From Candidatus Cloacimonadota bacterium (GTDB lineage: Bacteria > Cloacimonadota > Cloacimonadia > Cloacimonadales > Cloacimonadaceae), in assembly GCA_023421135.1 (NCBI GenBank), contig JAEZUG010000026.1:19603-83602 (forward strand): a DNA stretch of 64,000 bases. Direction: 5' to 3'. Below, piece by piece: positions 16,231 through 25,564 of the stretch; the first letter of the stretch is position 1; the number at the start of each line of letters is the position of its first letter. Both the position numbers and the translations under genes were made by a program. Below the pieces are notes generated by a model, which saw only the letters and a list, made by a program, of their open reading frames with translations, was not told where the DNA came from and did no database searches.

Positions 16231-17768
16231 AGATTCTCTCTGGCTTCTTGCAGGTAATCAAGCTTCAGTGCCAGTCCAACCAGATAAAAGAAGATAAAGC
16301 TTAGCAGTGCTATCACTCCATCCTTGATTATCAGGAGAAGTTTTGAATCTACCATTATGTATTGATTGGTGAGCGCAATGCCTATATAGATTAATCCGCA
16401 GATCAATACTGCTTTAATAAGGTTCCACCATATTCTGCTATAACTTACCATGGGAAGCTTACGCTTTAGAGTGATAATCAGGACTACGTAATTTACCGCT
16501 GCTGTGATGGATGTGGAAAATGCCAAACCGCTGTGTCCCATAAACTGCATCAGGATATAGTTCAGGCAGATATTCAAGAGAACAATGAAGGCAGCTATCT
16601 TGACAGGAGTTCTGGTATCTTTATTGGCATAGAAGATTGGAGTCATGGTTTGATTCAGGCTATAAAAAATTAAGCCTATGGAGTAGAATAGCAACGCCTG
16701 TGTGGTCATTAGTGCAGCTTTGGTGCCAAACTCCCCTTGAAAGAAAAGGATGCGCACAAAGTCACCACCCAGAGCCAGAATAAGAGTTGTGATCGGGAGT
16801 ATCAGGTATCCTAAAGTGATGGAGGAGAAACGCAGGCTCTCATTCAGTTCTTCATAGTTCTCTTGTGCAACACATCTGGAGTATAGGGGAAGAACTGCTG
16901 TCCCTGCAGAAATAGCAAAAATACCCAGTGGTAATTGCATTAGCCTATTGCCATAACCAAGAGCTGTAATGCTTCCAATAGGTAGAAATGATGCCATGAT
17001 GCCATCGGCAATAAGGTTGATCTCTCTGATTCCTATCCCTATCATCGAGGGTATGAATCTTCTCCAAAGCAGGCTGATATATTCTCCGCTGAATCTAACA
17101 ATCAGTACCCACCTGTATCCTATCTTTCGAAGGTATGGGAGGTTGATAGCTGTCTGTAGGAATCCACCCAGAAACACTCCCCATCCTGCCCAAATGATCA
17201 GATCTTCGGCTTTAAGCTTTAGAAACCACCAGGGTAGTATGACCGTAAGAAGCATTCCCAGATTCAGGAGAGCAGAGGATAGCCCGGTCATAAAAAAGTA
17301 CTCGTGTGAGTTCAGTATGGCTATCATCGTTGATGAGAGACCAATAAAAAAGAGATAGGGGAAGATTATGCGAGTGAGTTTGATGGCAAAGAAGGCAGTG
17401 TCTGGGGCTAATCCCGGGTATATGAGCTTGATGATCAGGGGAGCAAAGACTATCCCAATTCCCACCAACACTGCTAAGAAAAGAGTGAGAATGGAAAGGA
17501 CGTTTAGGGCAAACTCAAACTGCTTCTCCTTGTTGCTCTTGGTTCCAATCTCGTTGTAGATAGGAACAAAAGCGGTGGACAAGGCACCTTCACCAAACAG
17601 TCTTCTGAGGAGATTTGGGATTGTGTATGCCACATTGAAAGCGTCATTGAGGAAGTTTGTCCCAAAGAAATAGGCCATCACCTGATCCCGCACTAAACCG
17701 AGTATTCTGCTCAGGAAGATGGCAACAGACATCACGGCTATGTTCTTTGCAAGCTTCTTATTTGCCAT
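16206..17768 (-). CDS. murJ: Lipid II flippase MurJ (MviN family)
   Basis: MurJ moves lipid-linked peptidoglycan precursor across the inner membrane. The 520-residue protein is almost entirely hydrophobic, with about 14 membrane segments. It has the family N-terminus KNIAVMSVAIFLSRILGLVRDQVMAYFFGT, then FNVAYTIPNLLRRLFGEGALSTAFVPIY, and RDTRTPVKIA-like text (NKDTRTPVKIAAF) in the second half. The start overlaps the holB stop (TAATG) and the end overlaps uvrC by 25 bases. A peptidoglycan gene in an operon with repair and replication genes is unusual only in context, not in structure. Confidence 0.96.
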   Translation of the reverse strand: MANKKLAKNIAVMSVAIFLSRILGLVRDQVMAYFFGTNFLNDAFNVAYTIPNLLRRLFGEGALSTAFVPIYNEIGTKSNKEKQFEFALNVLSILTLFLAVLVGIGIVFAPLIIKLIYPGLAPDTAFFAIKLTRIIFPYLFFIGLSSTMIAILNSHEYFFMTGLSSALLNLGMLLTVILPWWFLKLKAEDLIIWAGWGVFLGGFLQTAINLPYLRKIGYRWVLIVRFSGEYISLLWRRFIPSMIGIGIREINLIADGIMASFLPIGSITALGYGNRLMQLPLGIFAISAGTAVLPLYSRCVAQENYEELNESLRFSSITLGYLILPITTLILALGGDFVRILFFQGEFGTKAALMTTQALLFYSIGLIFYSLNQTMTPIFYANKDTRTPVKIAAFIVLLNICLNYILMQFMGHSGLAFSTSITAAVNYVVLIITLKRKLPMVSYSRIWWNLIKAVLICGLIYIGIALTNQYIMVDSKLLLIIKDGVIALLSFIFFYLVGLALKLDYLQEARENLWKRFRRA

Positions 17769-18877
17769 TATGCTGCCAGGCAGTTCTTGAGGCTATTGTA
17801 GAGCTTTATCAGGATCAGGCTGAGATTCACGTTCCCGCTTATCTTGCGGTTCAGATCCTGCAGAGTAAGCAGAAAACCCAGAGCTTTGTCGGTGATCCCA
17901 GTTCTTTGCAGGCTGATTGATATAAGTAAATCCATCTGATCTATATTAGTTACTTGTTCAGGATCGGTCTGCACTATCACCAGATCATTCACCAGAGCGG
18001 TCATGAAACGGATCAGTTCCTTAGCCTTCTCTGCGTTGAGTGAGTCTCTCAACTTGCTGATGAAAGTGTAGAAGGCCATATCATCTGCTTCGAAGGCTTG
18101 ATTTAGGATGTCAAAACTGAGAATTCTCATCTCGCTGTTACTATCCAGAGCTAATCGGGCTGCTTCTTTGAAACTCCCATTTGCTATTCTGGCTGCTGTT
18201 TTTGCCAAGCTGGCCCCGACGTCAAACTTATCCATCAGACAAGTCTCGATAACATGGCTGGATAAAGGTTTGAAGTAAACCTGCTGACAGCGTGATATCA
18301 GAGTAGGCAGCATCATGCTTAAGCGTTCGGTGATAAGAATCAACACTGTGTTGGGAGGGGGCTCTTCCAGTTTCTTGAGGAAAGCATTTGCAGTTGCCGG
18401 ATTCATCATGTCTGCATCATCAATAATAACGATACGATACTTTGCTTCGGTTATTGAGAATTCCAAACGCTTACCCAGCATTGTGATACTCTCTTTTCTT
18501 ATCTCGACGGCTCCAGAATTATGCAGATCCTTCCAGGGGCTATTGATCTTGTTTTCAATATGCTCCATATACTGCTTGCGGCTCTCATTGTTTTTGATCT
18601 CACCATCAGAAGTCATCTGCAGGTTTGTGCTGGGAAAGACATAGATAAAATCCGGATGCTCATAAGCCAGAAACTTCTTGCATGAGTTACATACCCCACA
18701 GGGTTTGAATTGATTGCTGGACAGACAATTCAAGCTCATGCCAAAGTAGAGGGCTGTGAGATGCTTCCCAATGCCATCCTGACCATGAAACAGATAGGCC
18801 TGAGCCACACGATCGTTGGCTATCTGGGTGGAAAGCAGGGATATGACCTGATCTTGTCCTTTGATCTGCCTGAACAT
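17768..18877 (-). CDS. holB: DNA polymerase III delta' subunit (clamp loader)
   Basis: The delta' subunit is part of the AAA+ clamp loader that opens the sliding clamp. The 369 residues begin with MFRQIKGQDQVISLL and contain AYLFHGQDGIGKH, a four-cysteine zinc module (CLSSNQFKPCGVCNSC), the VVIIDDADMMNPATANAFLKKLEEPP Walker B/sensor region, and LISRCQQV, the SRC arginine finger. The P-loop ends GKH instead of GKT/S, consistent with a delta' that does not hydrolyse ATP well. It overlaps the GNAT gene before it and murJ after it, both by TAATG junctions. Confidence 0.93.
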   Translation of the reverse strand: MFRQIKGQDQVISLLSTQIANDRVAQAYLFHGQDGIGKHLTALYFGMSLNCLSSNQFKPCGVCNSCKKFLAYEHPDFIYVFPSTNLQMTSDGEIKNNESRKQYMEHIENKINSPWKDLHNSGAVEIRKESITMLGKRLEFSITEAKYRIVIIDDADMMNPATANAFLKKLEEPPPNTVLILITERLSMMLPTLISRCQQVYFKPLSSHVIETCLMDKFDVGASLAKTAARIANGSFKEAARLALDSNSEMRILSFDILNQAFEADDMAFYTFISKLRDSLNAEKAKELIRFMTALVNDLVIVQTDPEQVTNIDQMDLLISISLQRTGITDKALGFLLTLQDLNRKISGNVNLSLILIKLYNSLKNCLAA

Positions 18878-19482
18878 TAAACTATGGTTATCTTGCTCTT
18901 TCCGGCATCCTCAGAAGTACTTTTTTCAAAGACCTCTTTCACATAAGGACTGGTGAACTCACAAGCAAGGATATCGTAAAGCAAGACATCATGATAAGAG
19001 CCAGCCATGAAGACATATTGACGTCTTCTGCCAACATACTTGAAGCCAACTTTTTCATAACACCGGACAGCTCTTTGGTTGTAAGCCACAACTTCCAGGC
19101 TGATGTTATTTAGATTGAGTATATTGAAGCCATAATCAAGCACCAGGGCTGTAGCTTCCGCTCCAATGCCACGATTCCAATATGTCTTATCGCCGATGAA
19201 GATGCCAAAGGTAGCGCGTCTGTGGGTATCATTCGCATCATGCAAACCCACGTTACCAATGACCTTATTGTTATCCTTCTCCACAATAGCAAAGACATGA
19301 TGATTATCCATCAAACTCTGCAGCGTGCTCTTTTCTTTCCCCTGATCCAGCACTCCAGAGGAGAACAGTACAAACTGACCCACTTCCAGGTCGTTTGCCC
19401 ATTCGGTGTATTTATCCACGTCATCCAGCGAAATAGGGGAGAGGTAACACTGCGCTCCGCTAAGCTTTCTGTAGTATTTCAT
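18877..19482 (-). CDS. GNAT family N-acetyltransferase (RimJ/RimL type)
   Basis: An acetyl-CoA-dependent acetyltransferase of 201 residues. The GNAT core is visible: AIVEKDNNKVIGNVGLHDAN (beta strands 2-4), RATFGIFIGDKTYWNRGIGAEATALVLDYGF (acetyl-CoA loop with RGIGAEA), and NLNNISLEVVAYNQRAVRCYEKVGFKYVGRRR, as in ribosomal-protein or cell-wall amino-acid acetyltransferases. A charged extension of about 30 residues follows. It is the first gene of the holB-murJ-uvrC group, divergent from uvrA. The acceptor substrate is unknown. Confidence 0.88.
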   Translation of the reverse strand: MKYYRKLSGAQCYLSPISLDDVDKYTEWANDLEVGQFVLFSSGVLDQGKEKSTLQSLMDNHHVFAIVEKDNNKVIGNVGLHDANDTHRRATFGIFIGDKTYWNRGIGAEATALVLDYGFNILNLNNISLEVVAYNQRAVRCYEKVGFKYVGRRRQYVFMAGSYHDVLLYDILACEFTSPYVKEVFEKSTSEDAGKSKITIV

Positions 19483-19662
19483 GATATACTCCCTTTGAAA
19501 ATAATCTGTTAAACTCGTGAGTCTATACGCTGGAGTTTTCTTCCATTTGTCAAGATAATTCGCTCCCCATGGTCATTTATTCTTCGATCACATGATGCTG
19601 ACAAAGGCATTGACAATATCCTGCTTGTGTAGAAAAAGCTCCCCAAGAGGAAATGGAAGAAA

Positions 19663-22530
19663 TTGAAAACGAAGATCATCATCAAAGGTGCCTCAGAGCA
19701 TAATCTGAAGAATATAAACTTGGAAATACCCCGTAATCAGTTAGTAGTATTCACTGGTGTGTCCGGGAGCGGGAAAAGCTCTCTAGCGTTCGATACCCTG
19801 TATGCTGAAGGACAGCGCCGGTATGTGGAATCCTTATCTGCTTATGCCCGGCAATTCCTGGGACAGATGGAGAAGCCAAAGCTGGACTATATCGAAGGGC
19901 TCTCTCCTGCCATCTCTATTGAGCAAAAATCTGCCAGCAAGAATCCCCGATCCACTGTCGGAACAGTGACCGAGATTTACGATTATCTAAGAGTGTTGTT
20001 TGCCAGGGTGGGAAAGCAATATTGCTATTCCTGCGGAGACCCGGTGGGCTCTCAAACTGTTGACCAGATGGTACAAAGCCTCATGGAGTATCCTGAATCT
20101 ACCAAGATCCAGATCCTGGCACCTCTGGCGCAGAATCGTAAAGGTGAACATAAGGAAGAGCTGGATATCCTCCGCCAGGCTGGTTTTATACGCGTTTTGA
20201 TCAATGGTAAAATGCGCAGCCTCGATGAAGAGATAGTCCTGGACAAGAAGAGTAAGCACACCATTGACGTGGTGATCGACCGTTTGGTAATCAAAGAAGG
20301 CATCCAATCCAGGTTGGCTGAATCTCTCGAACTTGCTCTTAAGACCTCTGACGGCTTTGTGAAGATAGACCTTACTGACAACAAAGAGACGCTGCTCCTC
20401 TCTGCCCAGAACTCCTGTTCTAAATGCAATATTGGCTATGAAGAGCTTGCTCCTCAACACTTCTCCTTCAACAGTCCCCTTGGAGCATGTCCCACCTGTA
20501 ATGGCCTGGGCTACAGGCTGGAATTTGATCCTGAACTGATAGTTCCTGATGAATCACGCAGCATTATGGATGGAGCTGTAAGCCCATGGGGTAGGCTGGA
20601 AGAAAAAAAAGGCAGCTGGACTCTGAATACAATTAATAATATGGCCAGAGCCTATAACTTCTCAGTTGATGATCCTTGGAGCAAACTCCCCCTCGAGATC
20701 AAGGAATTGATCTTCCACGGCAGCAAAGGCAAACGCTTCAAAATAGCCTGGAAAAATGCCCATGGTTCGGGTGAGTTTATGGTGAAGTTTGAGGGTGTGA
20801 TTCCCCAATTGCAACGCAGAATGCACGAAACCACCTCCGAAGATATGCGCCGCTATTACATGCAATACATCAGCGATAAACCCTGCCCAGATTGCGAAGG
20901 CCACAAACTCAAACCTGCTATGCTGGCAGTACGTTTGGGAAAGATGAACATAGCTCAGATAACAGCCATGAGTGTGAAACAAGCATACGATTTTTTCAGC
21001 AGCCTGAAGCTCAAAGGAAACGACCTTCTGATCGCAGAAGAAGTGCTCAAGGAGATCCGAAACCGCCTAGGCTTTCTGAATAGCGTCGGCCTCCATTATC
21101 TTAGTCTGGATCGCAGATCTCCAACCCTTTCCGGCGGTGAAGCTCAAAGAATACGTCTTGCCAGCCAGATAGGTTCACAACTGGTGGGCGTGATGTATAT
21201 CTTGGATGAACCCAGCATCGGCTTGCATCAGAGAGATAACAATAAACTGGCTGAGATGCTGGTGAAGCTGAAAGAACTGGGGAATTCTGTGATCGTGGTG
21301 GAACACGACGAAGAGACCATGCGAAAAGCTGATACTATAGTAGATTTTGGCCCCAAAGCCGGAATCAATGGTGGCGAGATTGTTGCCCAGGGAACGATTC
21401 AGGAGATCATGAAGAACCCAAAAAGTCTCACTGGAGCCTATCTCAGCGGGAAGCTCTCCATTCCAGTTCCCTCCCAGAGGATTAAAGCAGATTCCCGCCA
21501 GATCAGCATCAGAGGAGCTGTACACAACAATCTAAAGAATATCGATGTCGATATTCCGATCGGAATGCTGGTCTGCGTGACCGGAGTCTCAGGCAGTGGG
21601 AAAAGCTCTCTAATCAACCAGACTCTCCATCCTCATCTGCACAACATGTTCTATCGCACAAACCACAAAGTAGGAAAGTTCAGATCTATATCCGGAACAG
21701 ACCATATAGACAAGATTATTGCCATCGACCAACAACCCATCGGTAGGACACCCCGATCCAATCCTTGCACCTATATCAAGCTCTTCGATCCCATCCGCAA
21801 TCTCTTTTCCGAGCTTCCAGCCTCCAAGATGAAGGGCTATAAGCCAGGACGCTTTTCCTTCAATATCAAAGGTGGCCGCTGCGAAGCCTGTGAAGGTGCG
21901 GGAGTGAAACAGATCGAGATGCATTTTATGGCAGATATCTTCGTAACTTGCGAGGTCTGTAAAGGGAAGCGCTACAACAACGAGACACTGGCGATCAGAT
22001 ACAAAGGTAAAAATATCGCCGAAGTGCTGGATATGGACGTTCAGGAAGCTTTTGAGTTCTTTGAACACATCCCTTCCATCCGCTCAAAGCTGGGCACCTT
22101 GATGGAAGTCGGAATGGACTACATCAAGCTTGGCCAATCCTCAACCACTCTTTCCGGAGGAGAAGCTCAGAGGATCAAGCTTTCCCGCGAGCTTTCCAAA
22201 GTGAGCACAGGAAACACTCTTTACTTGTTGGACGAACCTACCACCGGACTTCATTTTGACGATATCAACCGTCTGCTCAAAGTCCTGCGCAAACTAGTTG
22301 CCATGGGTAACACAGTGCTGGTGATCGAACATAACCTGGATGTAATCAAGAGTGCAGATTGGATCATTGATCTGGGTCCCGAAGGTGGGGCAGAGGGAGG
22401 GCAGGTGCTGGCTTGTGGTACACCTGAACAAATCTCCGAATTGCCCCATTCGTACACAGGACAATACCTGAAGAGTCATTTGAATCCAACACCTGTTCCG
22501 GTGAAGAAAACCCGCAGCAAGAGTAAATAG
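19663..22530 (+). CDS. uvrA: UvrABC excinuclease subunit A
   Basis: UvrA is the damage-sensing ABC ATPase of nucleotide excision repair. The 955 residues have two ATPase halves: Walker A GVSGSGKSSLAFDT near the N-terminus and GVSGSGKSSLINQT in the second half, two LSGGEAQRI signatures, and zinc modules CSKCNIGY...CPTCNG and CEACEGAG...CEVCKGKRY. The start is TTG at 19663, preceded by GGAAGAA; the nearby ATG at 19653 is out of frame. A short lysine/arginine tail ends the protein. It is divergent from the GNAT-holB-murJ-uvrC group, so uvrA and uvrC face away from each other across about 3.4 kb. Confidence 0.98.
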   Translation: MKTKIIIKGASEHNLKNINLEIPRNQLVVFTGVSGSGKSSLAFDTLYAEGQRRYVESLSAYARQFLGQMEKPKLDYIEGLSPAISIEQKSASKNPRSTVGTVTEIYDYLRVLFARVGKQYCYSCGDPVGSQTVDQMVQSLMEYPESTKIQILAPLAQNRKGEHKEELDILRQAGFIRVLINGKMRSLDEEIVLDKKSKHTIDVVIDRLVIKEGIQSRLAESLELALKTSDGFVKIDLTDNKETLLLSAQNSCSKCNIGYEELAPQHFSFNSPLGACPTCNGLGYRLEFDPELIVPDESRSIMDGAVSPWGRLEEKKGSWTLNTINNMARAYNFSVDDPWSKLPLEIKELIFHGSKGKRFKIAWKNAHGSGEFMVKFEGVIPQLQRRMHETTSEDMRRYYMQYISDKPCPDCEGHKLKPAMLAVRLGKMNIAQITAMSVKQAYDFFSSLKLKGNDLLIAEEVLKEIRNRLGFLNSVGLHYLSLDRRSPTLSGGEAQRIRLASQIGSQLVGVMYILDEPSIGLHQRDNNKLAEMLVKLKELGNSVIVVEHDEETMRKADTIVDFGPKAGINGGEIVAQGTIQEIMKNPKSLTGAYLSGKLSIPVPSQRIKADSRQISIRGAVHNNLKNIDVDIPIGMLVCVTGVSGSGKSSLINQTLHPHLHNMFYRTNHKVGKFRSISGTDHIDKIIAIDQQPIGRTPRSNPCTYIKLFDPIRNLFSELPASKMKGYKPGRFSFNIKGGRCEACEGAGVKQIEMHFMADIFVTCEVCKGKRYNNETLAIRYKGKNIAEVLDMDVQEAFEFFEHIPSIRSKLGTLMEVGMDYIKLGQSSTTLSGGEAQRIKLSRELSKVSTGNTLYLLDEPTTGLHFDDINRLLKVLRKLVAMGNTVLVIEHNLDVIKSADWIIDLGPEGGAEGGQVLACGTPEQISELPHSYTGQYLKSHLNPTPVPVKKTRSKSK

Positions 22531-22531
22531 T

Positions 22532-24391
22532 TTGGCTTCTGTTCGTTTTGAATACAGTCCACCCACGTCTGGGCAGCACAGCGTTGGACTCTGTGCCGAA
22601 TTCACAGGATGGAGAATCATAGACATGCCTTCGGAGAATGGCGTGTACAACATTGAGTTTGATCTCAAACCCGGCCGCTACCTCTATAAATTTGTAGTTG
22701 ATGGTTTTTGGATGCCGGATCCTGCCAATCCCTTGGTAGAAGCAGATCCCTTTGGCTCCTTTAATTCCGTGCTGGATTTTGGCATGGCAGAGCCATTCAC
22801 CCAAACTAAGAGGCTGGATGATTTCCCCGTGCCTGCCTGGGTGAAAGAAGGCATTGTCTATCAGATATTCCCGGATCGTTTTTACAATGGTAATCCGCAC
22901 TTGAACCAGGATTTCCAGGAAGACTACTATCAGGGAAGCCTTCAAGCACCTCCAGAAGGACAGTATTTACACCCTAATCAAGAGTATTACCACTTTGTCT
23001 CCGACTGGAACGACTCTAGAACCTTAAGTCAAAGTCCCTGGCTTCCCAAGGGACGACCAGACTGGTGGTCTTTTTATGGCGGTGATCTTCCTGGTGTGAT
23101 CCAAAAGCTGGACTACCTGAAGGATCTTGGGGTTAGCATTATCTACTTCAACCCTCTTTGGCCAGCAAAATCTAATCACAGGTATGATGCTGCTTCCTAT
23201 ATAGGAATTGATCCTCATTTGGGCAGTCTTGACGATTTTAAAAGCTTGGTGAACCTGGCTCATGAATACGGTATGAAGATCATCCTGGACGTAGCTTTTA
23301 ATCACACTGGAGAGACTTTCTGGGCTTTCCGGGATTGTGTGAAGAAGGGTGCTGATTCGGGGTATTGGAACTGGTACGATTGGAAAAAGTGGCCTTTGCC
23401 AGAGCCTCTGCCCGAAGACTTTAATCCCAAAGACTACTATCAGTGCTGGTGGGGAATCCGGAATATGCCAGATCTGAACTACGATCTTTCCCGTCAACAT
23501 CCGGAAGAAAACGAAGTTCACGATATTAGATATGCCTCTCCAAATCTAAGCTTGTTGGAGTATCTAAAGGAAGTTTGCCGCTGGTGGCTGATAGAAGCAG
23601 ACATAGATGGGTTCCGCCTCGATGTCCCGGATGAAGTGCCTTTCTGGTTCTGGGAGCTGTTCAGGGCTTGGGTGCAAGAGTACAAACCGGATGCCTGGCT
23701 GGTGGGAGAACTGTGGAACAATGCTCAAGCCTGGGTAGGACCCAAATACTTTGACTCCGTAATGAACTATGCCTATTTCAAGGCCCCGGTTCATGACTAC
23801 TTTATCAAAGCCAAGATATCCAAGGATGAGTTCGTTAGACGTAGCTCAGAAGCCTTCGAGATATACCCCGAATCTGCATTGAAAGCCATGATGAACCTTC
23901 TGGGCAGCCATGACACCTGGAGAGTCTGGGAGCTTGATCCCGAAAGAGCCGCCGGAGTAGAACTAGCCTATCTTTTCCAGATGACATATATCGGAGTGCC
24001 TCACATTTATTATGGTGATGAGATTGGCATGAAAGGTGCCGGAGATCCGGACAATCGCAGACCCTTCAATTGGAATTGGGAACAGGATGAACAAGCCGCC
24101 AGAATTCGCCGCTTCCTTAAGAACCTGATCAAACTGCGCAGTGAACATCGCTGCCTGACGGATGGAGGATTCGAGTATCTGGAAGATGACATGCTACTGC
24201 GTTACAAACGCTTTCATGAAACGGGTTCATTGGAGATCCTGATCAATCGAGATCCTGTCTCACTGATTATCAAAGGCCTGACTTATGATGACTTGCAGAA
24301 CCGCCTTGTTTTCAGTCATGGAACAACCGAGCGGGTGATCAATGGAACCTGTAGCTTGGGGGCCTTTTCTGCCCTGATACTCAAGAGCTGA
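22532..24391 (+). CDS. GH13 alpha-amylase / neopullulanase-like glycosidase with N-terminal glycogen-binding domain
   Basis: A 619-residue glycoside hydrolase family 13 enzyme that should cut alpha-1,4-glucans or cyclodextrins in the cytoplasm (no signal peptide). Residues 1-85 form an AMPK/CBM48-like sheet (VGLCAEFTGW, GRYLYKFVVDG, DPANPLVEADPFG). The barrel carries the catalytic triad: D364 (DGFRLD), E393 (GELW) and D461 (GSHDTWR). VYQIFPDRFYNG and YGDEIGMKGAGDPDNRRPFNW are typical of maltogenic amylases. It starts at TTG 22532, one base after the uvrA stop; the ribosome binding site is weak, suggesting translational coupling. Its pairing with a repair gene looks fortuitous. Confidence 0.93.
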   Translation: MASVRFEYSPPTSGQHSVGLCAEFTGWRIIDMPSENGVYNIEFDLKPGRYLYKFVVDGFWMPDPANPLVEADPFGSFNSVLDFGMAEPFTQTKRLDDFPVPAWVKEGIVYQIFPDRFYNGNPHLNQDFQEDYYQGSLQAPPEGQYLHPNQEYYHFVSDWNDSRTLSQSPWLPKGRPDWWSFYGGDLPGVIQKLDYLKDLGVSIIYFNPLWPAKSNHRYDAASYIGIDPHLGSLDDFKSLVNLAHEYGMKIILDVAFNHTGETFWAFRDCVKKGADSGYWNWYDWKKWPLPEPLPEDFNPKDYYQCWWGIRNMPDLNYDLSRQHPEENEVHDIRYASPNLSLLEYLKEVCRWWLIEADIDGFRLDVPDEVPFWFWELFRAWVQEYKPDAWLVGELWNNAQAWVGPKYFDSVMNYAYFKAPVHDYFIKAKISKDEFVRRSSEAFEIYPESALKAMMNLLGSHDTWRVWELDPERAAGVELAYLFQMTYIGVPHIYYGDEIGMKGAGDPDNRRPFNWNWEQDEQAARIRRFLKNLIKLRSEHRCLTDGGFEYLEDDMLLRYKRFHETGSLEILINRDPVSLIIKGLTYDDLQNRLVFSHGTTERVINGTCSLGAFSALILKS

Positions 24392-24420
24392 CTACTTGTC
24401 TCCCCGTTCCCCTCTCATTC

Positions 24421-24502
24421 GAATCTTTAGCGATCCCTTAGCGATTCTTTAGCGATCCTTTAGCGAAAGCTAAGGAATAGCTTATCCTATAGTAAGTTAT
24501 GA
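24421..24502 (+). repeat. Dispersed 82-nt intergenic repeat, copy B
   Basis: The clearest copy: steps GAATCTTTAGC, GATCCCTTAGC, GATTCTTTAGC and GATCCTTTAGC (11 nt each), then GAAAGCTAAGGAATAGC and TTATCCTATAGTAAGTTATG. The last step and the following GCTAAGG form a 7-bp hairpin with a GAAA loop. Similarity to copy C continues on both sides (pyrimidine-rich on the left, AATGAGAGA on the right, to about 24526). It occupies the 282-base gap between the convergent amylase and acyltransferase genes, which holds no gene. Confidence 0.92.
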
Positions 24503-24673
24503 TTACTTGGTGGAATGAGAGACTTGGCTGAGAGATATCTGCATTCATCCCATGATCATAAAGACTGGAGAAAGACTTCTGTTGTTATGGAATGCTTAGG
24601 TCTGATTATGTTCCCTGAGGATAGGAAGAACTACTTTATGTATGTAAGATTATCTTATTGTAATACAGGGAGA

Positions 24674-25564
24674 TCACTTGAACATATCATAAGCGCTCTT
24701 CCAGCGTTTATGCACCCAGAACCACTGCTCCGGATTTGCTCTGATGTAACGCTCCAGAACCTGATCCAGCTCACTCAGGATTAGCTGGTAGTTCTCATCT
24801 TTATCTTCAAGCTCAGGATGATAGATCATCTTCTCAAAACAGAAGTTCGTGCGTTCATCGTCGGTGCGATGTGAGAAGCCCGGAACAATTGGAATTTTGT
24901 AGCGCAGAGAAAGCTTTGCCACACCCAACCAATGGGAGGCTGGATAACCCATGAAATTGAAGATCAACCCATGTTTCCCGGCATTCTGATCTGCCAGGAT
25001 AGCCACCATCTCGTTCTTCTTCAGGGTTTCCAGGATATCACGTAAGCCCTTACGCATGTCTATAATGCCTACTCCTTCACTGCTTCTGATAGCATCGGTG
25101 TAACTATTGAACAGACGGTTTCTTTGTTTCTTGGTTATGACCGCTACAGGAATGCCAAACAGCGGGAAGACTCTGGCTGCCTCCCAGTTACCATAATGTG
25201 CAGTCCCCAGGATAACTCCTCTGCCCAGGGCAAAGGCTTCATCACAGTTCTCTCTTCCGGTTGTGAAGCTTCTGGCATACATCTCCTTAGCGGAGAGCAG
25301 ATACTCCTCGGCTGCGTTCAGAGCCATCATGCGGTAGTGTTTGCGCAGGACTGCGTGTCTTTGGACTTTGTCCAGCTCGGGCATGGCTTTCTCCAATTGG
25401 ATCAATGCCACTTCTTTGCGAATTCCTATCCGGTAACCAATCAGGTCAAAGAGCCCGCAAAGGATTTCCTTGGCCCGGGGGTAGGGAAGAGCTTTCAGCA
25501 CCCCAATGGCTCCTCTGAAAGCGATGTATTCCAGCCTGTTCTGGATCTTTCGGGAGAGTTTCAT
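24674..25564 (-). CDS. Lysophospholipid/lipid A acyltransferase (LpxL/HtrB-like)
   Basis: An inner-membrane acyltransferase of about 296 residues, probably adding a secondary acyl chain to lipid A. Family features are a basic amphipathic N-terminus (MKLSRKIQNRLEYIAFRGAIGVLKALPY), the HYGNWEAA active-site motif (H-x4-E), VAVITKKQRN, and LADQNAGKHG followed by FMGYPASHW. I start at the ATG at 25564, which overlaps the aldo/keto reductase stop (ATGA); a longer frame to 25624 has no family character. Together with waaA it argues for an outer membrane with lipid A. It is the last gene of the minus-strand group. Confidence 0.9.
   Translation of the reverse strand: MKLSRKIQNRLEYIAFRGAIGVLKALPYPRAKEILCGLFDLIGYRIGIRKEVALIQLEKAMPELDKVQRHAVLRKHYRMMALNAAEEYLLSAKEMYARSFTTGRENCDEAFALGRGVILGTAHYGNWEAARVFPLFGIPVAVITKKQRNRLFNSYTDAIRSSEGVGIIDMRKGLRDILETLKKNEMVAILADQNAGKHGLIFNFMGYPASHWLGVAKLSLRYKIPIVPGFSHRTDDERTNFCFEKMIYHPELEDKDENYQLILSELDQVLERYIRANPEQWFWVHKRWKSAYDMFK

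Noticed and set aside
19610..19615. TTGACA before uvrA
   Set aside because: The nearest -10-like sequences are at spacings of 12-14 bases, too short for a credible sigma-70-type promoter.
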